Source: Pholis gunnellus
Lineage: Eukaryota > Chordata > Actinopteri > Perciformes > Pholidae
Length of the DNA stretch: 64,000 bases
Reading direction: 5' to 3'
NCBI GenBank assembly: GCA_910591455.2
Contig: OU342809.1
Span: 6,321,968-6,385,967, forward strand
The notes beneath the pieces were generated by a model. It was not told the DNA's origin. It worked only from the letters and a program-made list of their open reading frames with translations, and searched no databases. Position numbers and translations under genes: made by a program. Shown here piece by piece: positions 24,301 through 37,986 of this stretch. The stretch's first letter is position 1. Each line of letters opens with the position of its first letter.

Positions 24301-27300
24301 TATACGCAGTTTTATTTGCAATTTTACTCCTCCTTTACGCCGCCATCTTTTCACAGTTTACTTACTCTTTGTCTTCTAGTCGGATCACAACAGCATGATG
24401 GGCCTTTTATTATCCACTGTCTGCTGTTGGCAAGTGCAAAAGTAATGCACTGTGGCATCTCAGAGGCTGTCGACCTCTTTAAAAGAGACACAGAGGACTT
24501 TTGGTCTACAAAGGCGGATCGTAAACATGTCAGATGTGGTGTTTTCCTCAGACACAGAGCCCCGGGGGGGAGACAGACACATGGGCAGCTCGGTGTTTTC
24601 TTTGAAAATATTGCCAAAACACTTTCGTATGAACTTCTTGTCTCCAAAATGGCGGTGTAATAGTAATTGTTTTCAGATTAGCTTCCATTGTGTTTGGAGG
24701 ACATGATAATGATATTAGATTTTGCCAAGTTTAAACGTGGAACTTAAACCTTAAAAAGATTTCAGCTTTCAGTTTCAGCACTTTCACACTCTTTGTGACT
24801 GAGTGGAATAACTGGCCTGCTTGTTGTTTTTCTTTTCTTCTCACTTGTGCTCAAGACGCTGTAAAAAAGTTTTCTTGAGGCACAAAACACTCAAGTGGAC
24901 GTATTCTCCTGAGCTGCATATACTTCGTCTTAAAAGGGACTTTTGCACATGATCACATAAATCATTAGTCATATTACCAATAGTCAAAGGAAATGACACA
25001 TCTAGTTCAGGCTAATACAAACATTACTGGTGTCTGCTCCACCCACGACAACACCTGCGGCTATGGCACCAGCTCTGTGAACTTTTTGTGAACTTTTACC
25101 TATTTATGTTTTACTTTGAGCTCATTTTTAAATACTTTTTTTTTTTTTTCAATTTAGCATAAGGACAAAAAAGATAAATAGATAAATTAAGATTAAAACA
25201 GCAGTGCCAGAACCGTGAACAATATGCCACCACAACAACATCTGACATTTAGAGCAGATGGCAGGGCCAGCCACAGGTGCTTTGTGTATTACAATCAGGG
25301 TTCAAATCTACAGTAGTTTAGAATGTCACCCAGCCTGGGTGGTCACAACCCAGGTGGCCCGAGGCTGTAGTTTCAGGTCACATTGAAAGGCCCCGGCTGA
25401 TCTGTTATCAGATCACAGGGCAGTAACCAGGTTGCTTTAAGTATCTTATTTACTGTGATCAGAACGACTGATCCCAGGTGGCTCTCCATGAAACGCCAGC
25501 TGTTGAGGTTCACTCAGCGTAGAGCAGCAACACACAGATGCCCAGGTGACTGTGAAAAAACCCAATCTGATTGTGACTTGATGATGTAAGCTTTTCTTAT
25601 TTTTGTGCCTGCAGTTGTCCTTCACTCCCGGCTTCATCCATAATACATTAGTTTGCATTCTGCAGAGCACATTGTCAGTGTTATTGCGTGTTAAGTGTGT
25701 TGAGATGAAGGGCTGTATAAGAATTTGACATAAAGCTGTTGCTTACTTAGCAGCTCTAGAGTAGCCAATGTTTGTGTTAGGATGGGATAAAAGTACATCA
25801 GCTAGTTAATTGAATATTGACATGAATAAAAAAAAAAACGGATGTAGAAATAATAACCATCAGCAATCTCAAGACACTTGGATCTACATTTGAAAGGGCC
25901 ATTTCTGTCAATTATTTCACCAAGAAAGAGTTTCAGTTGGCATGTTACATATAAGATGTGCTCGGTTCAAAAACTTCACATCCTTTCCAATTCAAACTGG
26001 TTTCCGACCACTTCAGACGTGTCAGAAACAATTTTTACTGGCAGCGCGATGATATGGTGTCGCACACAGGCCCTGTGTGCAATTGCGGTCCTGTCACTTC
26101 CTTGCGAAGACGCACACCGTATGTGGCGGATCGCCCGTACAACGTGCGTCGCTGGAGGCAACGAGCTACAGTGTAGGACACGTCTCGTCAGAGCATCCGC
26201 AGAGCCTTCACACTGTGATTGGAGTCACTGTGCGATCTCAACACACCCTGAGTAACTGTAAGCTATGACCTAGATTTCTAGTGCTCACCGCTCAGCTAGA
26301 CCAGTGTCAGTACGTTATGAAGCATATGGCCGCCGTTATCGGGAACATTATCTATTCGTCTCTGCCGTGAGAGCGGCGTTAAAACACATAAAACGCAACA
26401 GATCATCAAGACGACAAGCGTGGTGTTTCATAACGCCACACTCCTTACTGCTCACGTGGATTTCATGAAGTTATAGTTTACATCAATGTCACTGCACTTT
26501 AAATATATCAGTCAGCAGACTATTTTTTAGTTTATCTTGTATGCTGCAGAATGCCTAAATACACTCCTGCAGCTTTGTTCAGTATCTGATTTTTCTTTCT
26601 TTAAAGACGGCTAATAATCACATTTAAGTCTGTCACCTCATCATCACACCTTTTGATCAACCTGCCGTGGTAGATGAAATTCATCTCACCTCATTAAACA
26701 CCTCAAACCACAGACCCCCCGCCGTCACAAAGGGATCTTCAAAACACATTCCCACACACCATTGTGACCTGCGTTGTCGCTTTCTTACCCTTTCCCTCAG
26801 GCAACGTATGTGTAGTTGCATATAAAGCACAGGCTTCAAGAGCCCCGCGCTTACAACTGTAACTCTAATTCATCACTCGCTGAGAAGAAAGAAATGAGCC
26901 GACGAAGAGATGCAGACAGCAATTTAAAAGCTTGAACAACAACTGCCCAGATTAAAAAAAGCATTGTGTTATGAGTTTTCTTCATATCCTGTGATGTTAG
27001 ATACAGTTATCTGTCATAGACAAAATGAAAGATGACAGACTGAAGCCCTTATCAACAGCAGCTTGTTTATTACTATAAACACTACCGTCTCAGCAATGGA
27101 GCTCGCTATTATCATCCGGTTCTTTTTAGGACTTGTTTTGCAGAGATTTTCATGCAGAATTAAACACCATCACCAACAGAATAATGAACCAACTCAAAGC
27201 AGTGGGGGGAAATGTTACCGTAGATCACAAACAAAAGGGAGAAGAGAAAACAATGCTAATTTAATCAGACTTCACCAGTATTTCACATTTTCATAACCGC

Positions 27301-27331
27301 ACGAGCCATGCCTCTCTCTTGTCATCTGCAG
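20266..27331 (+). other. peak1: peak1 intron between coding exons 1 and 2
   Basis: Bounded by GT (20266) and AG (27331). It contains a CT/CA microsatellite at 21234-21302, poly-T runs (about 23521-23533 and 25137-25150) and a CpG-richer patch at about 26030-26410. No exon is recognised. Confidence 0.7.
21234..21302 (+). repeat. Compound (CT)n/(CA)n microsatellite
   Basis: A short CT run is followed by about 25 CA units with one interruption (caaaca) near 21271. Confidence 0.93.
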
Positions 27332-27573
27332 CCAGGTACCAGTCAGTGCCAGCAATGCCAGGGATCGGGAGCTGCCCAGTGTCGCCTCCCTGCCTGCCAA
27401 AGTGAATCTGGGGCTGGTGTTTGGGGAGGGGTACCATGCCAGCCAGGTTGCCCCACCAGCCTCGGCAAGCGAGGGCAGCGCCAGCCTCGAGGAGCCAGAG
27501 GAGGACGGGAGTCGCTCCCACCGCTCCCACTCTCCCGCCTCCAGCCACTGCAGCGCCACGTACACCAACCTGG
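27332..27573 (+). CDS. peak1: peak1 coding exon 2 (residues 1111-1191), linker ending in a Grb2-type motif
   Basis: The acceptor tcatctgcag|cc supplies one base that completes Ser1111. The exon then reads 80 codons and leaves one base before the donor g|gtaaga at 27574. It is Ser/Ala/Glu-rich and poorly conserved until its end, CSATYTNL, which matches human CSATYSNL. The Tyr-Thr-Asn there (Tyr1188) keeps the YxN form bound by the Grb2 SH2 domain when phosphorylated. An alternative acceptor four bases downstream (ccag|gtacc) exists but would break the phase with coding exon 1. GC content is clearly above that of the flanking introns. Confidence 0.9.
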
Positions 27574-30500
27574 GTAAGAACGAGTCATGCGAGACGATGT
27601 GTTGGCCTTAGACTTTTGTGTCATGAAGCTTTAAAGCACGTATATGAAACATAAAACCAACACGTGGTGATGCCGCAAAGTCTGCAAGCTTTCAGTGTTC
27701 AATGATGTTTCTTTTGCGTAGCATTGCTTTTCTGTGAATCTACTCACCACAAAGTGACAGCACGCTATAACTGCCATTACTTTATGCATTAACTGATTTT
27801 CACCTAGATTTTATGTTGTTATGCTTCCAAAATATGTAAGTTTCCTTCTGCAATTTATTTGCATAATATTTAATGTTCTCTTTTAGCTCAAAATATGCTC
27901 ATAAAAATAGGTGAAGAGAAACATGCAAATGAGCTGCTGATGGTGCGCCACAATCCATCAAAGTAGAAAAAAAGAAGTCTGCAAACGGTATATTTTTCAA
28001 ATTTGCATATGTTTTTTTTATAATGAATGGAATTTTATAAAACTTAAAACATATTTTTCAAGCATCAAATATGTCTCGGTGTGTTGTAACGGTAACTGGA
28101 GTCAGTGGATTGATACAACCAGAATCTGTCAGTCGTCACTTTTCTTCAGCATCAGCACACCTCCTCATGTGACAAGTCATAATTCATTCCATGTTAAACA
28201 GCTGGAGCTCTAACTCTTGACACATCTTGTCACATGAACGCAGCTTGTAACTCTGAATCTTATTATTTCAGCTTGAGGTAGAAACTTTTTGCCCGGAGGT
28301 TGGTTCTCCTGTTTGGTGGGGCTGCTTTGTGTCTCTGTTGGGCCCATTCTCATCAGGGCCATTTGTTGTTGTTTTTGGGGACATACGCAAGTGTACAGAG
28401 TGGATCGCTCACTCACATGATTCAACAGAACCCCTCATGTTTCCATTTATAACCTACTCTTTGTTATCTTCTCTGGCTTATTGCTTTTGTCTCTTTCTAT
28501 TGTTTTGTTTCTGAAAAACATATTTGAGATGAGATGCGTTTGGGCTGCACTAATAACCACATTACAATAATATGACTGACCACAGAGCTGCTCTTAGTGT
28601 CATAAAAGCTTTTACCCTTATATTATATCTGAGACTAATTATTATAGTATCTTAGTTCTCTAATTATCCCTAATTGTCTAATCAGACATGTCAATGCTCA
28701 AATCCACTTTGAAAAAGGCATGAAAGTCTCTGAATTATTCACCAGCAGGCAATGAACTCATTTTCAGATTCCTCCTCTGCTCGTAGTGAACAAATCTAAA
28801 AGTAATCTTTAATGAAACTAATATTGTGTGATTTGCAGACATCTCCAAATGAGAAATCTGAACATTGGACAAAGGAGAGTGAAAGGATTTGACAGAGGGA
28901 GTTTCTGGATATTTCTTTTCATCGCTCCTTTATGTGCCATAAATCAGGCTATGAATGAACAAACTCCAAAAACCTTCAGAATATAGATAAGAATGAAACT
29001 GAGCGCTAAGTGCTGCTGAAGTGGAGATATCTGGCTAAGAGTATGAGAAATAACCTCATTTTGAGATATGTATTGTAAAGTTCCAAATAGTTCCATGTCC
29101 AAATGTCTTATTACGAATAATCTAACAATAAAGTCGTACATATTCAACCTTCGTAAATAGACAAGCAAGTTGTTCAAAAGATCATTTTCTCGTCAGTCTA
29201 CAGTAACATGCTTAGTATCGCTGGAACCTACAAATTACGACCTTTTAATACACCTGAACACACCTCGCATTGAAACCCACGGAGTCCACTGTCAATAGGG
29301 AAACCACTGCATTCAGTTTTTAACATTTGCACTCACACTGACAAAAATCTATGTTCACTATATTTCACCAAGGACTATGGTCTCTTCGTCAAAATTGGCA
29401 GTAGTGTGGACGCTCAGTGTAAACGTAGTGTGGACATCTGTTCCTGTTACATTCGTTACTTGCATGTCGGCCGTGTCGGAAACATCCAGAGTAACAGAGG
29501 TGGGCTGGGAGAGAAGACAGGCCGCCATATTGGCTGAGACTGCAGCTCTGCTCCAAGCGACCTCAGACAGCAACAAGTGTATCATTCTAGTCCCCTGAAC
29601 CAGAGGAATGGAACGAGCCTTCTTTCAGCCCTGTGTTGCCCTTTGCATTGTCAGTGTATCTGTCTTATAGCACAGAGCTCTTCGGTCATATCTTGATATT
29701 AATCCATATTCATTGTGTTATTTGTAACATGGCTATACGGAAATAAATAGTGTTTTGAAGTTAAACTTCCAATAAATATTAAACATGGCCAAAACATGGA
29801 TATTGCCTTAGTGTATCTTTAAAAACGTTGTCATAAATATTGTATTTTAGCATATTTTCATCAAATTAGCAGTTTGCATTAAAGAGTAGAAGAAGACTAG
29901 GCAAGGATACAAATCTTATTTTTTCCTTTATTGCATCTTTATTAACTCTGGAATGGTAATAGAAATATGTTTCCTTACATTAGATTAATATTCTTTAGCT
30001 TCTTGCCTTTCAAAGGAATCCATAAATATGCATGTGAGCCTCATGGTTATGGATCTATTCCTGATTCATTGCAGGTTCGTGTCTGTGACCTCATTTGAAG
30101 CTAAAGATTGTTGTAGAAATAACGGTGAACGGGTTTTATTTGCTGGAAGGTAAAAGCTGTAGACTGAGTCTCACTCTCAATGCTTCTGGTAAACGACATG
30201 GACACGATGAGCTGCTTCAAACACCCTTCTGCTGTTTGAAGAACAGTGTTTCGAGAGGTTAAAAATAAAGATTTGGAAGAGAGACAGCGGTGTCGCAGAT
30301 ATTTCTTTCTTTCTTTTTGAAAGCAATGAATCCAAATGGCAAGAGAGACCATTTATTTTGCTTAATTCCTGAAGCTTTTTGTCTCAGCGGCTCATGTCAA
30401 CAGACATAACCATAGAAAGAAATACAGAAAATATCTACATCAAATATCAAGCAGGCCCAAATCCACTCTGCGGTTTATATTCAACACCACGATGACAAAG

Positions 30501-30902
30501 TTCCTCTCTGACCGTTTCATCATTAGATGTTGTCAGCTGATCAGTATTACAGGTGGTGGAGCGACGAGCACGTTACGAGCAGGCCTTAAGAGGTATAGGC
30601 ACGGCTGTCAAACATCGCTGGCCACTTCAACATGAAGCTCTCCGTGGGTGGGGAAAGGATGTTGCTGTGATCAAGTGGTGTGTGAGAGGAAATAGAAGCA
30701 CAGAGTGGTGGGCAGTGATTGGGGAGTGTGGTTTTACTTTGGAGCGGATGCATTGCGGAGGTGCTTCGCTGTGTTCTGTTTGCTCATATCATTGTGTGAG
30801 CTTAAAACGGTGTGTGTGTTTCTTCATCAGAGACAAAGTGTTTGTTTGTGTTTATATGTCGATGTTGCACCACTTTTACAAGGGTATGTGCAAACTGCGT
30901 TG

Positions 30903-30928
30903 GTGTGTGTGTGTGTGTGTGTGTGTGT
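30903..30928 (+). repeat. (GT)n microsatellite
   Basis: About 13 GT units in a peak1 intron. Confidence 0.93.
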
Positions 30929-31164
30929 TTGTGAAGCTCAGACTGCACACTGGCTCTGTGGACGAATATATTGTGAATGTGTTAAACGCTCCCTGGATGA
31001 CGCATGATGAGCTGCCCGCAGCCTGATTCTACTCCTCTACATGCTGCTCATAAGCAACGTGCACAGTAACATACAGTACAGTGTGATGCCCGCTTGAGGT
31101 TTCCTCTTCTATCTGGTCTACTTTACTTGTCACATTTGCAAAAAAGAGAACAGATTTGCCTCCG

Positions 31165-31183
31165 CTCTCTCTCTCTCTCTCTC

Positions 31184-31214
<31 letters not shown>
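31165..31214 (+). repeat. (CT)n microsatellite
   Basis: CT units with two single-T interruptions. Confidence 0.93.
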
Positions 31215-31304
31215 GCTGTCCACTTGCGGCTCCAGTGATCTGCGTTTCAGTGGAGAACCACCGTCACTTAGTGTCTCTGTTCACCGGCTATATACCCAGT
31301 ACAC

Positions 31305-31329
31305 TACACACACACACACACACACACAC
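31305..31329 (+). repeat. (CA)n microsatellite
   Basis: About 12 CA units, 90 bases after the CT tract. Confidence 0.93.
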
Positions 31330-33704
31330 TTGTGTTTTAATCGGAGCATCCGGCGTTAGGAGGCAGAGCTCTCAGTGAGAAGTCTCCAGTGTTGGTGGGA
31401 GCGCTGAGCCTGCCTGTTGGCACCGGGCACACACTCTCAGGGATGAAGCAGGGGAAAACGTTTCAGTCTGCCTCCCCGCGCTGCTGCTGCACCGCGTTTC
31501 CCTAAAAACTTTTGAGTCATTAGTGGATTTGAGGTAGGCTTGTTTTTCCTCCTTATCTCTCAGTATTCGTATTTCTCTCTCTACTACCGTGTCCCTCCTG
31601 CTCACCCCCTTTTTTGCATTTCTTTTCCTCTGTCACTTCTCTCACTTTACCACCTCTAGCCACCCACTCCTCCCCTCTGTTCCTCTTTATTCTACCCAAT
31701 TCCTGTATTACTGTCATCACTCTGCTACGGCAACAAGTTCCTTCATTTCCTTGCAAAGAAATGTTGGTGAATGCTGCTCTCTGGACTTGTGAATGCGTTG
31801 CCTTAATGTGGCATTTTCAAAGGTATTTAATATGGATTTTATACATCAATACATTTTTATTTCACTCTATGAGGAGATGACCTAAATAGCTAATTATTCT
31901 GTACCATTTGTGAATTGTGTACTTTAAGAGAATTCATGGATCCAATCCTGCCAGATAATGTGTGACGCATGTGTTGGCACCCAGACTAATGTTGAGGAAA
32001 TAGAAGGCAGTAGCTAAAGAGTTGTTTTGGACACATGAGGCTCAGTGTTCGAGACGAGAAGAAAATGCAATTATCTATTTTTAATCCGGAACAGATTTTG
32101 GAGGGATTGGGACGCTCCGCTGTTTTATCTCCTGGAGATGAACACGGGTCAAACGCAGTTTAGTTGAACAGCAGTGTGTTTTGAATCTTTTGGGGGGTTT
32201 TACTCTCACCATTCATCGGTCACACTGTCATCTGTTGCATTGCTTGTTTGTTTAATTGAACATCAGGCACAGACAGGAAAGCAGGTTCCATTTTAAGGCT
32301 TTGAAAAAAGTGCGATGGCCATTTTTTCAATTTATTCTGACATTCCGATTTTGCCATTTCTTTTACACAAGTAATTGATCAACCCCAGAAATAACTGGCA
32401 CATTAATCAATATTGTAAATGATACTTAGCAGATGATTAGCACTCCTTATTTCATCAAGTTGTTTGTTGATATGTTCGCATGAGTGATATGGGGGTTCAA
32501 CCAGTCCATGCAGGTTGTTTCATCATCGCATTTATCCCGGTGTATTATGATTATGAAAAGTATTCTTGATTTTGACGATCACAGACTGAGTTAATCTTAT
32601 GTAATGTAGTTAAATCACAGCCACATTGCTGCAATAGAAGACCTCTGCGACTGGACGAGGGAGACTTGTTGTTTCTTTGGATGGATTACTACAGATTGGT
32701 GGAGGAACACATTAAATAGAGCCTCCCCGTTCCAGGGAGGATTACCAAGACTCATTTACTTCATCCTGACTCTTTCTTAAGGCTTCTTTTGCTTTCTTAA
32801 GATGGTGGCAGTGTGTCGCACACGTGAGGACTCGCATCACTCATATCGTTTAACAAGAATTTTATCAGTAGCAGTCGGAGAAATGGTTTGTTCAAGCAGA
32901 TGCCTTCACCGTGGGGACGGGAAAAGTGATTTGGCAAAAGATGTGACTCTGAAAGACATCATCTTAAAACACTCTGCAGCCTCTCGTCTGCGCTGTAGGG
33001 TTGTCTGTGACCTCGAGCACCCATTCAGTTAAAACGTACTGAATTCCCATCATGCACGCGGCACGGCTTTGCCCTTTTCAGGTACTTGTCTTTGACCCGT
33101 CTGCCTTTGTGGTCCTCCACTCCAGAGGACATAGAGGGAGTCTAATCAACCCCTCAACCCCCCCCCCAAATTCCCTCCCACCACAATCCCAGAAAAAATA
33201 AGGTCACTTGAAGCCAGTGATGAAAGTGCTCTCCATGCTGCCTCTTTAAGCCCCAGTGCACAACCGAGCTGCAGATTGAGTCGGGCAGCTGGATGGTTGG
33301 TGGGTACGACTTGTGCCCAGCTGTCCTGCTCTCTGGCTCCAATCTTCCTCAGGGCCACCAGATCCCTCACGTGCCGCAGCACACAACCTCAGCCTCCCAT
33401 CTTCATGAGGGGCAGCCAGCCGGTGAATAAGATATGTGTCTTTATACATTTCTTATTCATCCAGTCATGACCTTTAAAGTCCTGAAACATTTGCTCTTTG
33501 TTTATACAATGAATGATTTTCTGCCCACAGGAAAAAGTTCAATCCAAAACCCTCATTTAACCCAACTTTAGCATCATAATATATAATTATAAGGTGATTG
33601 TGTTTTGAGATCGTGTAAAAGCTCAATCTGTCGTTACTTTCTACTGTCATATTCTATATTCTTATTATTACAATACACACTTTGTTGTCTTCCTTTCCCT
33701 CCAG

Positions 33705-34516
33705 GTCAGTCCAGAGCCAATATGATCCCACTGAAACAGCCACGAAACATCAAAGCATCCAACGACACCTTGGCCTCCATCGACCTGGACGGCCTTGACC
33801 AGCCAGCCTCTAAGGCCACACCACCACCACTACCTAAGAAGTCTGTACCGCGCTCCAGCACCGAACCCAGCCTGGCGGGCAAAGAGTCAGTCCAGGGAGG
33901 CCCGAGATCTCGGGCTGAGGCGAGACCTGGGGGCACCAACCTGAGCGTGGCCAACCCGATCTACGACTTGGACTCCACCTGGGAGACGGCGAGTCAAGAC
34001 TCCTCTCACAGCTCCGAGCCTCATCGGGTCCACGACCACGAGAGCGGTGACTCCTTGGAGAGGCCGGCAGCTGCCAACAAGGGCCGCCCGGCCAACAGCG
34101 CGCCCTCTCTGGTAGCTCAACCTCCGTCCGCTGCAGCCACGACTGGCAGAGAGAGGAGGGCCTACCCAAGTACAGAGTCTCTGGCTGGAAGGGGCCGGAC
34201 AACAGGTCGAGGTGCTGCTGCCGCTGCTGCTGCTGCTGGAGGCTCCAAACCGCAGAGACCGGCTCTGTACAGGGGGTTAGACAGCTGGGACGAGGTGGTG
34301 GGGAGGATCCGCGGGCTCCACACGGACACGCTGCGCAAACTGGCCACAAAGTGCGAGGACCGCTTCATGGCTGGTCAGAAGGATCACCTGGGATTCGGCA
34401 CTGACAGCTGGTCCCACTTCAGGCTGACCACTGGGAAGCCCTGCTGTGAGGCGGGGGATGCTGTGTACTACACCGCCTCCTACGCCAAGGACCCACTGGT
34501 CAACTACGCCATCAAG
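33705..34516 (+). CDS. peak1: peak1 coding exon 3 (residues 1192-1462): Crk/Shc docking motifs, dimerisation helix, start of pseudokinase
   Basis: The acceptor ctttccctccag|gt completes Gly1192, continuing the motif to TYTNLGQSR as in human. Visible in order: PPPLPKK (residues 1231-1237), a proline motif of the kind used for Crk-type SH3 binding; NPIY (1275-1278), the NPxY type bound by the Shc PTB domain; SLERPA; an eight-alanine run encoded by GCT/GCC triplets at about 34211-34234; then ALYRGLDSWDEVVGRIR, matching the N-terminal helix of the split helical dimerisation region of this family. It ends with PCCEAGDAVYYTASY and NYAIK. Lys1462 is in the position of the kinase VAIK lysine, but the glycine-rich loop is absent. 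The donor is atcaag|gtgaga, phase 0. Confidence 0.95.
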
Positions 34517-35632
34517 GTGAGATGTCCGGCTCTGCTTATAGATCAGCCTTCAGATTGACTACTGCCATTGTCATGCACAGCACAACGCGAGTATAATGTT
34601 TAAACATGCTGGCTCTAGCCTGCAGGGCCCGGAGAGATGTAAAGTCCATAACGTTTACTGAAATGTAACTATATTCAGTCTACATTCAAGTTAAATCTAG
34701 TAAACACACCATGATGCACCTTTGACTTTCTGTGTCTGGTTTCTAGAAAACTTTAAACATATTTAATTCAGATGAACTACATGCAGCGTAGCTTCAGCGA
34801 CACCTTGATAAAACTATTTGTCGATGTGGAGTAAATTAAGACGTTCTCTTACTCCAGCTTGTCCAGTGTGAGGATTTGCTTTTTTGTCTTTTATAAAATT
34901 GTGAACTGAATATCTTGGGTTGGACAAAGCGAGACATATGAAGATGTCACCTGAGGCTCTGTGGAATTGTATGCTTTTTTAAAAAACTCTTTCTTTTACA
35001 TTTCACAGGCCTAATCAAAGAAATAATTAGCAGATTAATCAGTAATACAAATTAGTTGCAGTCCTAATGCAGATAACCTATGAAACCACTAGATTTTACG
35101 GAATAATGCGATTTTATTCCTTGAATTGGTATTGAGAGAAACTAATTTGGTTCTAATAATGTCTTCATGTCGTTCACTTTATGTTGAGTAATACTAAATC
35201 GCATTAATTGCATTGAATTACATGTAATTCATGAACATGTAAGCATGACATCCTCAGACTTTGTATGACCCTGAAACACTTTCAAATCAATGTATTTAAA
35301 GTTTTCAACCATCCAGATGGACTAAAACAAGTTTAGTTTGAATTCATTTGTATTTGTTTGTTTGTTGAGTCCTTGCTTTGCTTCCCCTGCATTTAGATGG
35401 AGTCTGGTGGTTGCCGTCCTTGCAGTAGATTTATTAAATCCTTTGAGTTTTTGTGTTCAGGAGTCTCCTCCCACTCCTTCAGCCCAAGTGGAGGAAGATG
35501 TTTGTGCAGAAATATTGGCACTTAAACTTTGAGCCCTCAGGGCACGGCCTTGTGAAACAAAACCTGTGTGTGCATGTGTTTGTTTTTGTTTTTCATTTAA
35601 TTGCGTGAGGGTAGCAATTTTGTATGTGTCTT

Positions 35633-35672
35633 TGTGTGTGTGTGTGTGTGTATGTGTGTGTGTGTGTGTGTG
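35633..35672 (+). repeat. (GT)n microsatellite, interrupted
   Basis: About 19 GT units with one A near 35652. Confidence 0.93.
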
Positions 35673-36412
35673 GGAGGGGGGTCGGGGGCAGAGCTTGCCG
35701 GAAGATGATGCTCATGATGCTCATCCATAAATAACCAGGAGCAGCAGAACACAAGCAGGCCCAAGCTTCCCAATTAAACTTTCCCCAACTCACCATTTTA
35801 ATGTGGCCCAGTTGTGCTACTGTCAACCGTAACCCTGTAACTCCTGCAAATGAGGTTTTACATGCTTTGATATTTTTAATGCAGCACAAATTATTCATAA
35901 TCCACCTTGAGCATGTCTGCGTGAATTCTGGACTCTCAGAGGAATTCAGAGAGTGAGTCAGTGTGCTTTAAAAGCTTCGTAGTATCTCTGAAATGTCAGC
36001 GTTAAGGAAGCAAGAGGGAGCAACACATGAAACCTGGAGCTTTGTTACAAATAGCAATACTGCTGAGACAATATGGATCTTAACAGTGAAAAGTCTACAA
36101 ATATGTCCTCAAAGAATGACTAGGAAGCAGCTGGAGTCTCAGAGCCAACAGGTCTAAACAGAGATCCAGTGAACACATTCCTAAAGAGTTACACGGATCA
36201 CAATTTAATAAACTGTACATACATGATGTCAAAGAAACCACCGAGGTTCAAGCCGCCTTAATAGAAGTAAAATAGTGAAATGACTGAGGTAGCAATTGTT
36301 TTGGCTGATGTAATACTTGGAATGCGGTTCATAACGTTAAACTTGAATATGTAGGGGGAAAATGTCAAAAACATTTAAATTAGTTTGGACAAAACTAATG
36401 GTACATAGTAAA

Positions 36413-36434
36413 AAATAATAATAATAATAATAAT
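36413..36434 (+). repeat. (AAT)n microsatellite
   Basis: About six AAT units in a peak1 intron. Confidence 0.85.
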
Positions 36435-37986
36435 TTAATAATGCTGTCATAATTATATTCTTACGTAAACATCACATTTTTACGTTAAAATTCAGTTTAG
36501 TATGAGGGAGAAAAAATCTAATTCACTATAATATTTTGCATGATTACATTTCTCTACCAGGTGTGCATTAGACACCACTCAGTGTGCTATAGAAACAAAT
36601 ACAATGCAGTGCCCCTCTGATGACATCAGACAAATGATGTCATCATTAACAATACAGGATACCAGAAATGATACTTCTTAACACTTAATTGATTTTTGTC
36701 CTCACTACTTTTTCTAAGTCTTAAGATCAAATTCAGTCATTTTATTTATTGAAATGTTTAGATTTTCTACCGTTCCACCAAGAAGATGTCGGTAACATGT
36801 CGTGACTTCTTTCCCTCCGCTGGTATTTCAGTGAATGGGAGCAGAGAGCGAATCCTCTCCGTCACTCGGCTCGTCTGTGCTGTGATCAAAGTGTAGCTGC
36901 AGAGGTTTAGGAGACAGAGACTCTCACTCGCTGCTTCTCTCCGCACTATATGTCATTAACACAAGTGTGCGAGAGGAACTCAGCGGAACAGAACACATCT
37001 TTGATCTCAGAGTTCTTGCTGATGTTGCGTAAGATTGCCGTTTGTTGAAAAGTCTCCTGCGGCCGCCATCAGGAGGCAATTTCAGTTTATTTCATTTCAT
37101 CAAAATGTGGAGCAGTCTCTTAATAACATTTTCTACAAGATAAACATGTAAATGAACAAAGGTACAATCATCAGCTTTCATCATTTAAATGTTAATGACA
37201 TTTCCAGCGTGTTATAGGAGAAGGCTGGCATTATTACGTAATCACTTTGGTCCTTGAAAGACCAAAAGCATCAACGTGTCAAGGGGCCAGCTAGCTCTCT
37301 TTTTCCACTCTTTTCACTTTGCATGCAAACAGCTGAGTGAAACCCGACAAATGTCTCCCGGCAGACCCTGTTTTAAAATGTGTGCTGGTATTGCGTCTTC
37401 CCCCAATCCACCCAACCTTTGAGCAAGGCTGTTCAGAGCAACTTCAAACACTTTTTACCTCCGACATGGTACGTAAAAGCCGCCATGCGACCTGGCTCTG
37501 GTAAAGTATTCCCCAGCGGCCCTCAGGTTGGCTCTCAGTGCTCTCAGACTTCAGTACTCCGTCTGTGGTCGCAAAACCCATTCATCCCTACTGAGGATGT
37601 CAATCCTTAAAACAGCTCCCAAATAAGAAGTAAAAAACAATGTTTTTAATTTGAATCATTTCCTGAAGCAGCTGGGCTCTGTACTTCTTAACAAACGTTA
37701 CTCAGAGAGTAAATAGAGCATTTGTTGGGGACTATTTTTAGCCACGCATTAATACAATTTCTAGCAGCAGGACGGTGTGAGATTAACTCAAATTAAAGCA
37801 CAGTGCCCATGTTCATGTTAATATAGATAAATGAAACGGCGTGGTTCATTTGAATGGTTCTTATACAACAATGGAGCTCTGTGACACAGAGGAAGAAGAT
37901 ATATTGGGCTTTTACACAGTGTATTTTCAATCCTTAATAAGCTTCATCCTAAAAAAGTAATGAAATATTGTCTTTCTTATCTCCAG

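Larger units (their letters stand above)
27574..33704 (+). other. peak1: peak1 intron between coding exons 2 and 3
   Basis: Bounded by GT (27574) and AG (33704). It contains GT, CT and CA microsatellites at 30.9-31.3 kb and a pyrimidine-rich interval at about 31560-31740. Frames open on both strands at 29358-29598 have no recognised product. Confidence 0.7.
34517..37986 (+). other. peak1: peak1 intron between coding exons 3 and 4
   Basis: Bounded by GT (34517) and AG (37986). AT-rich, with a GT microsatellite at about 35633-35672 and an ATA-type repeat at about 36413-36434. No exon recognised. Confidence 0.7.

Noticed and set aside
29358..29598. Frames open on both strands in a peak1 intron
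   Set aside because: About 75 codons each with no recognised motif and no convincing splice sites; treated as chance or a decayed repeat.
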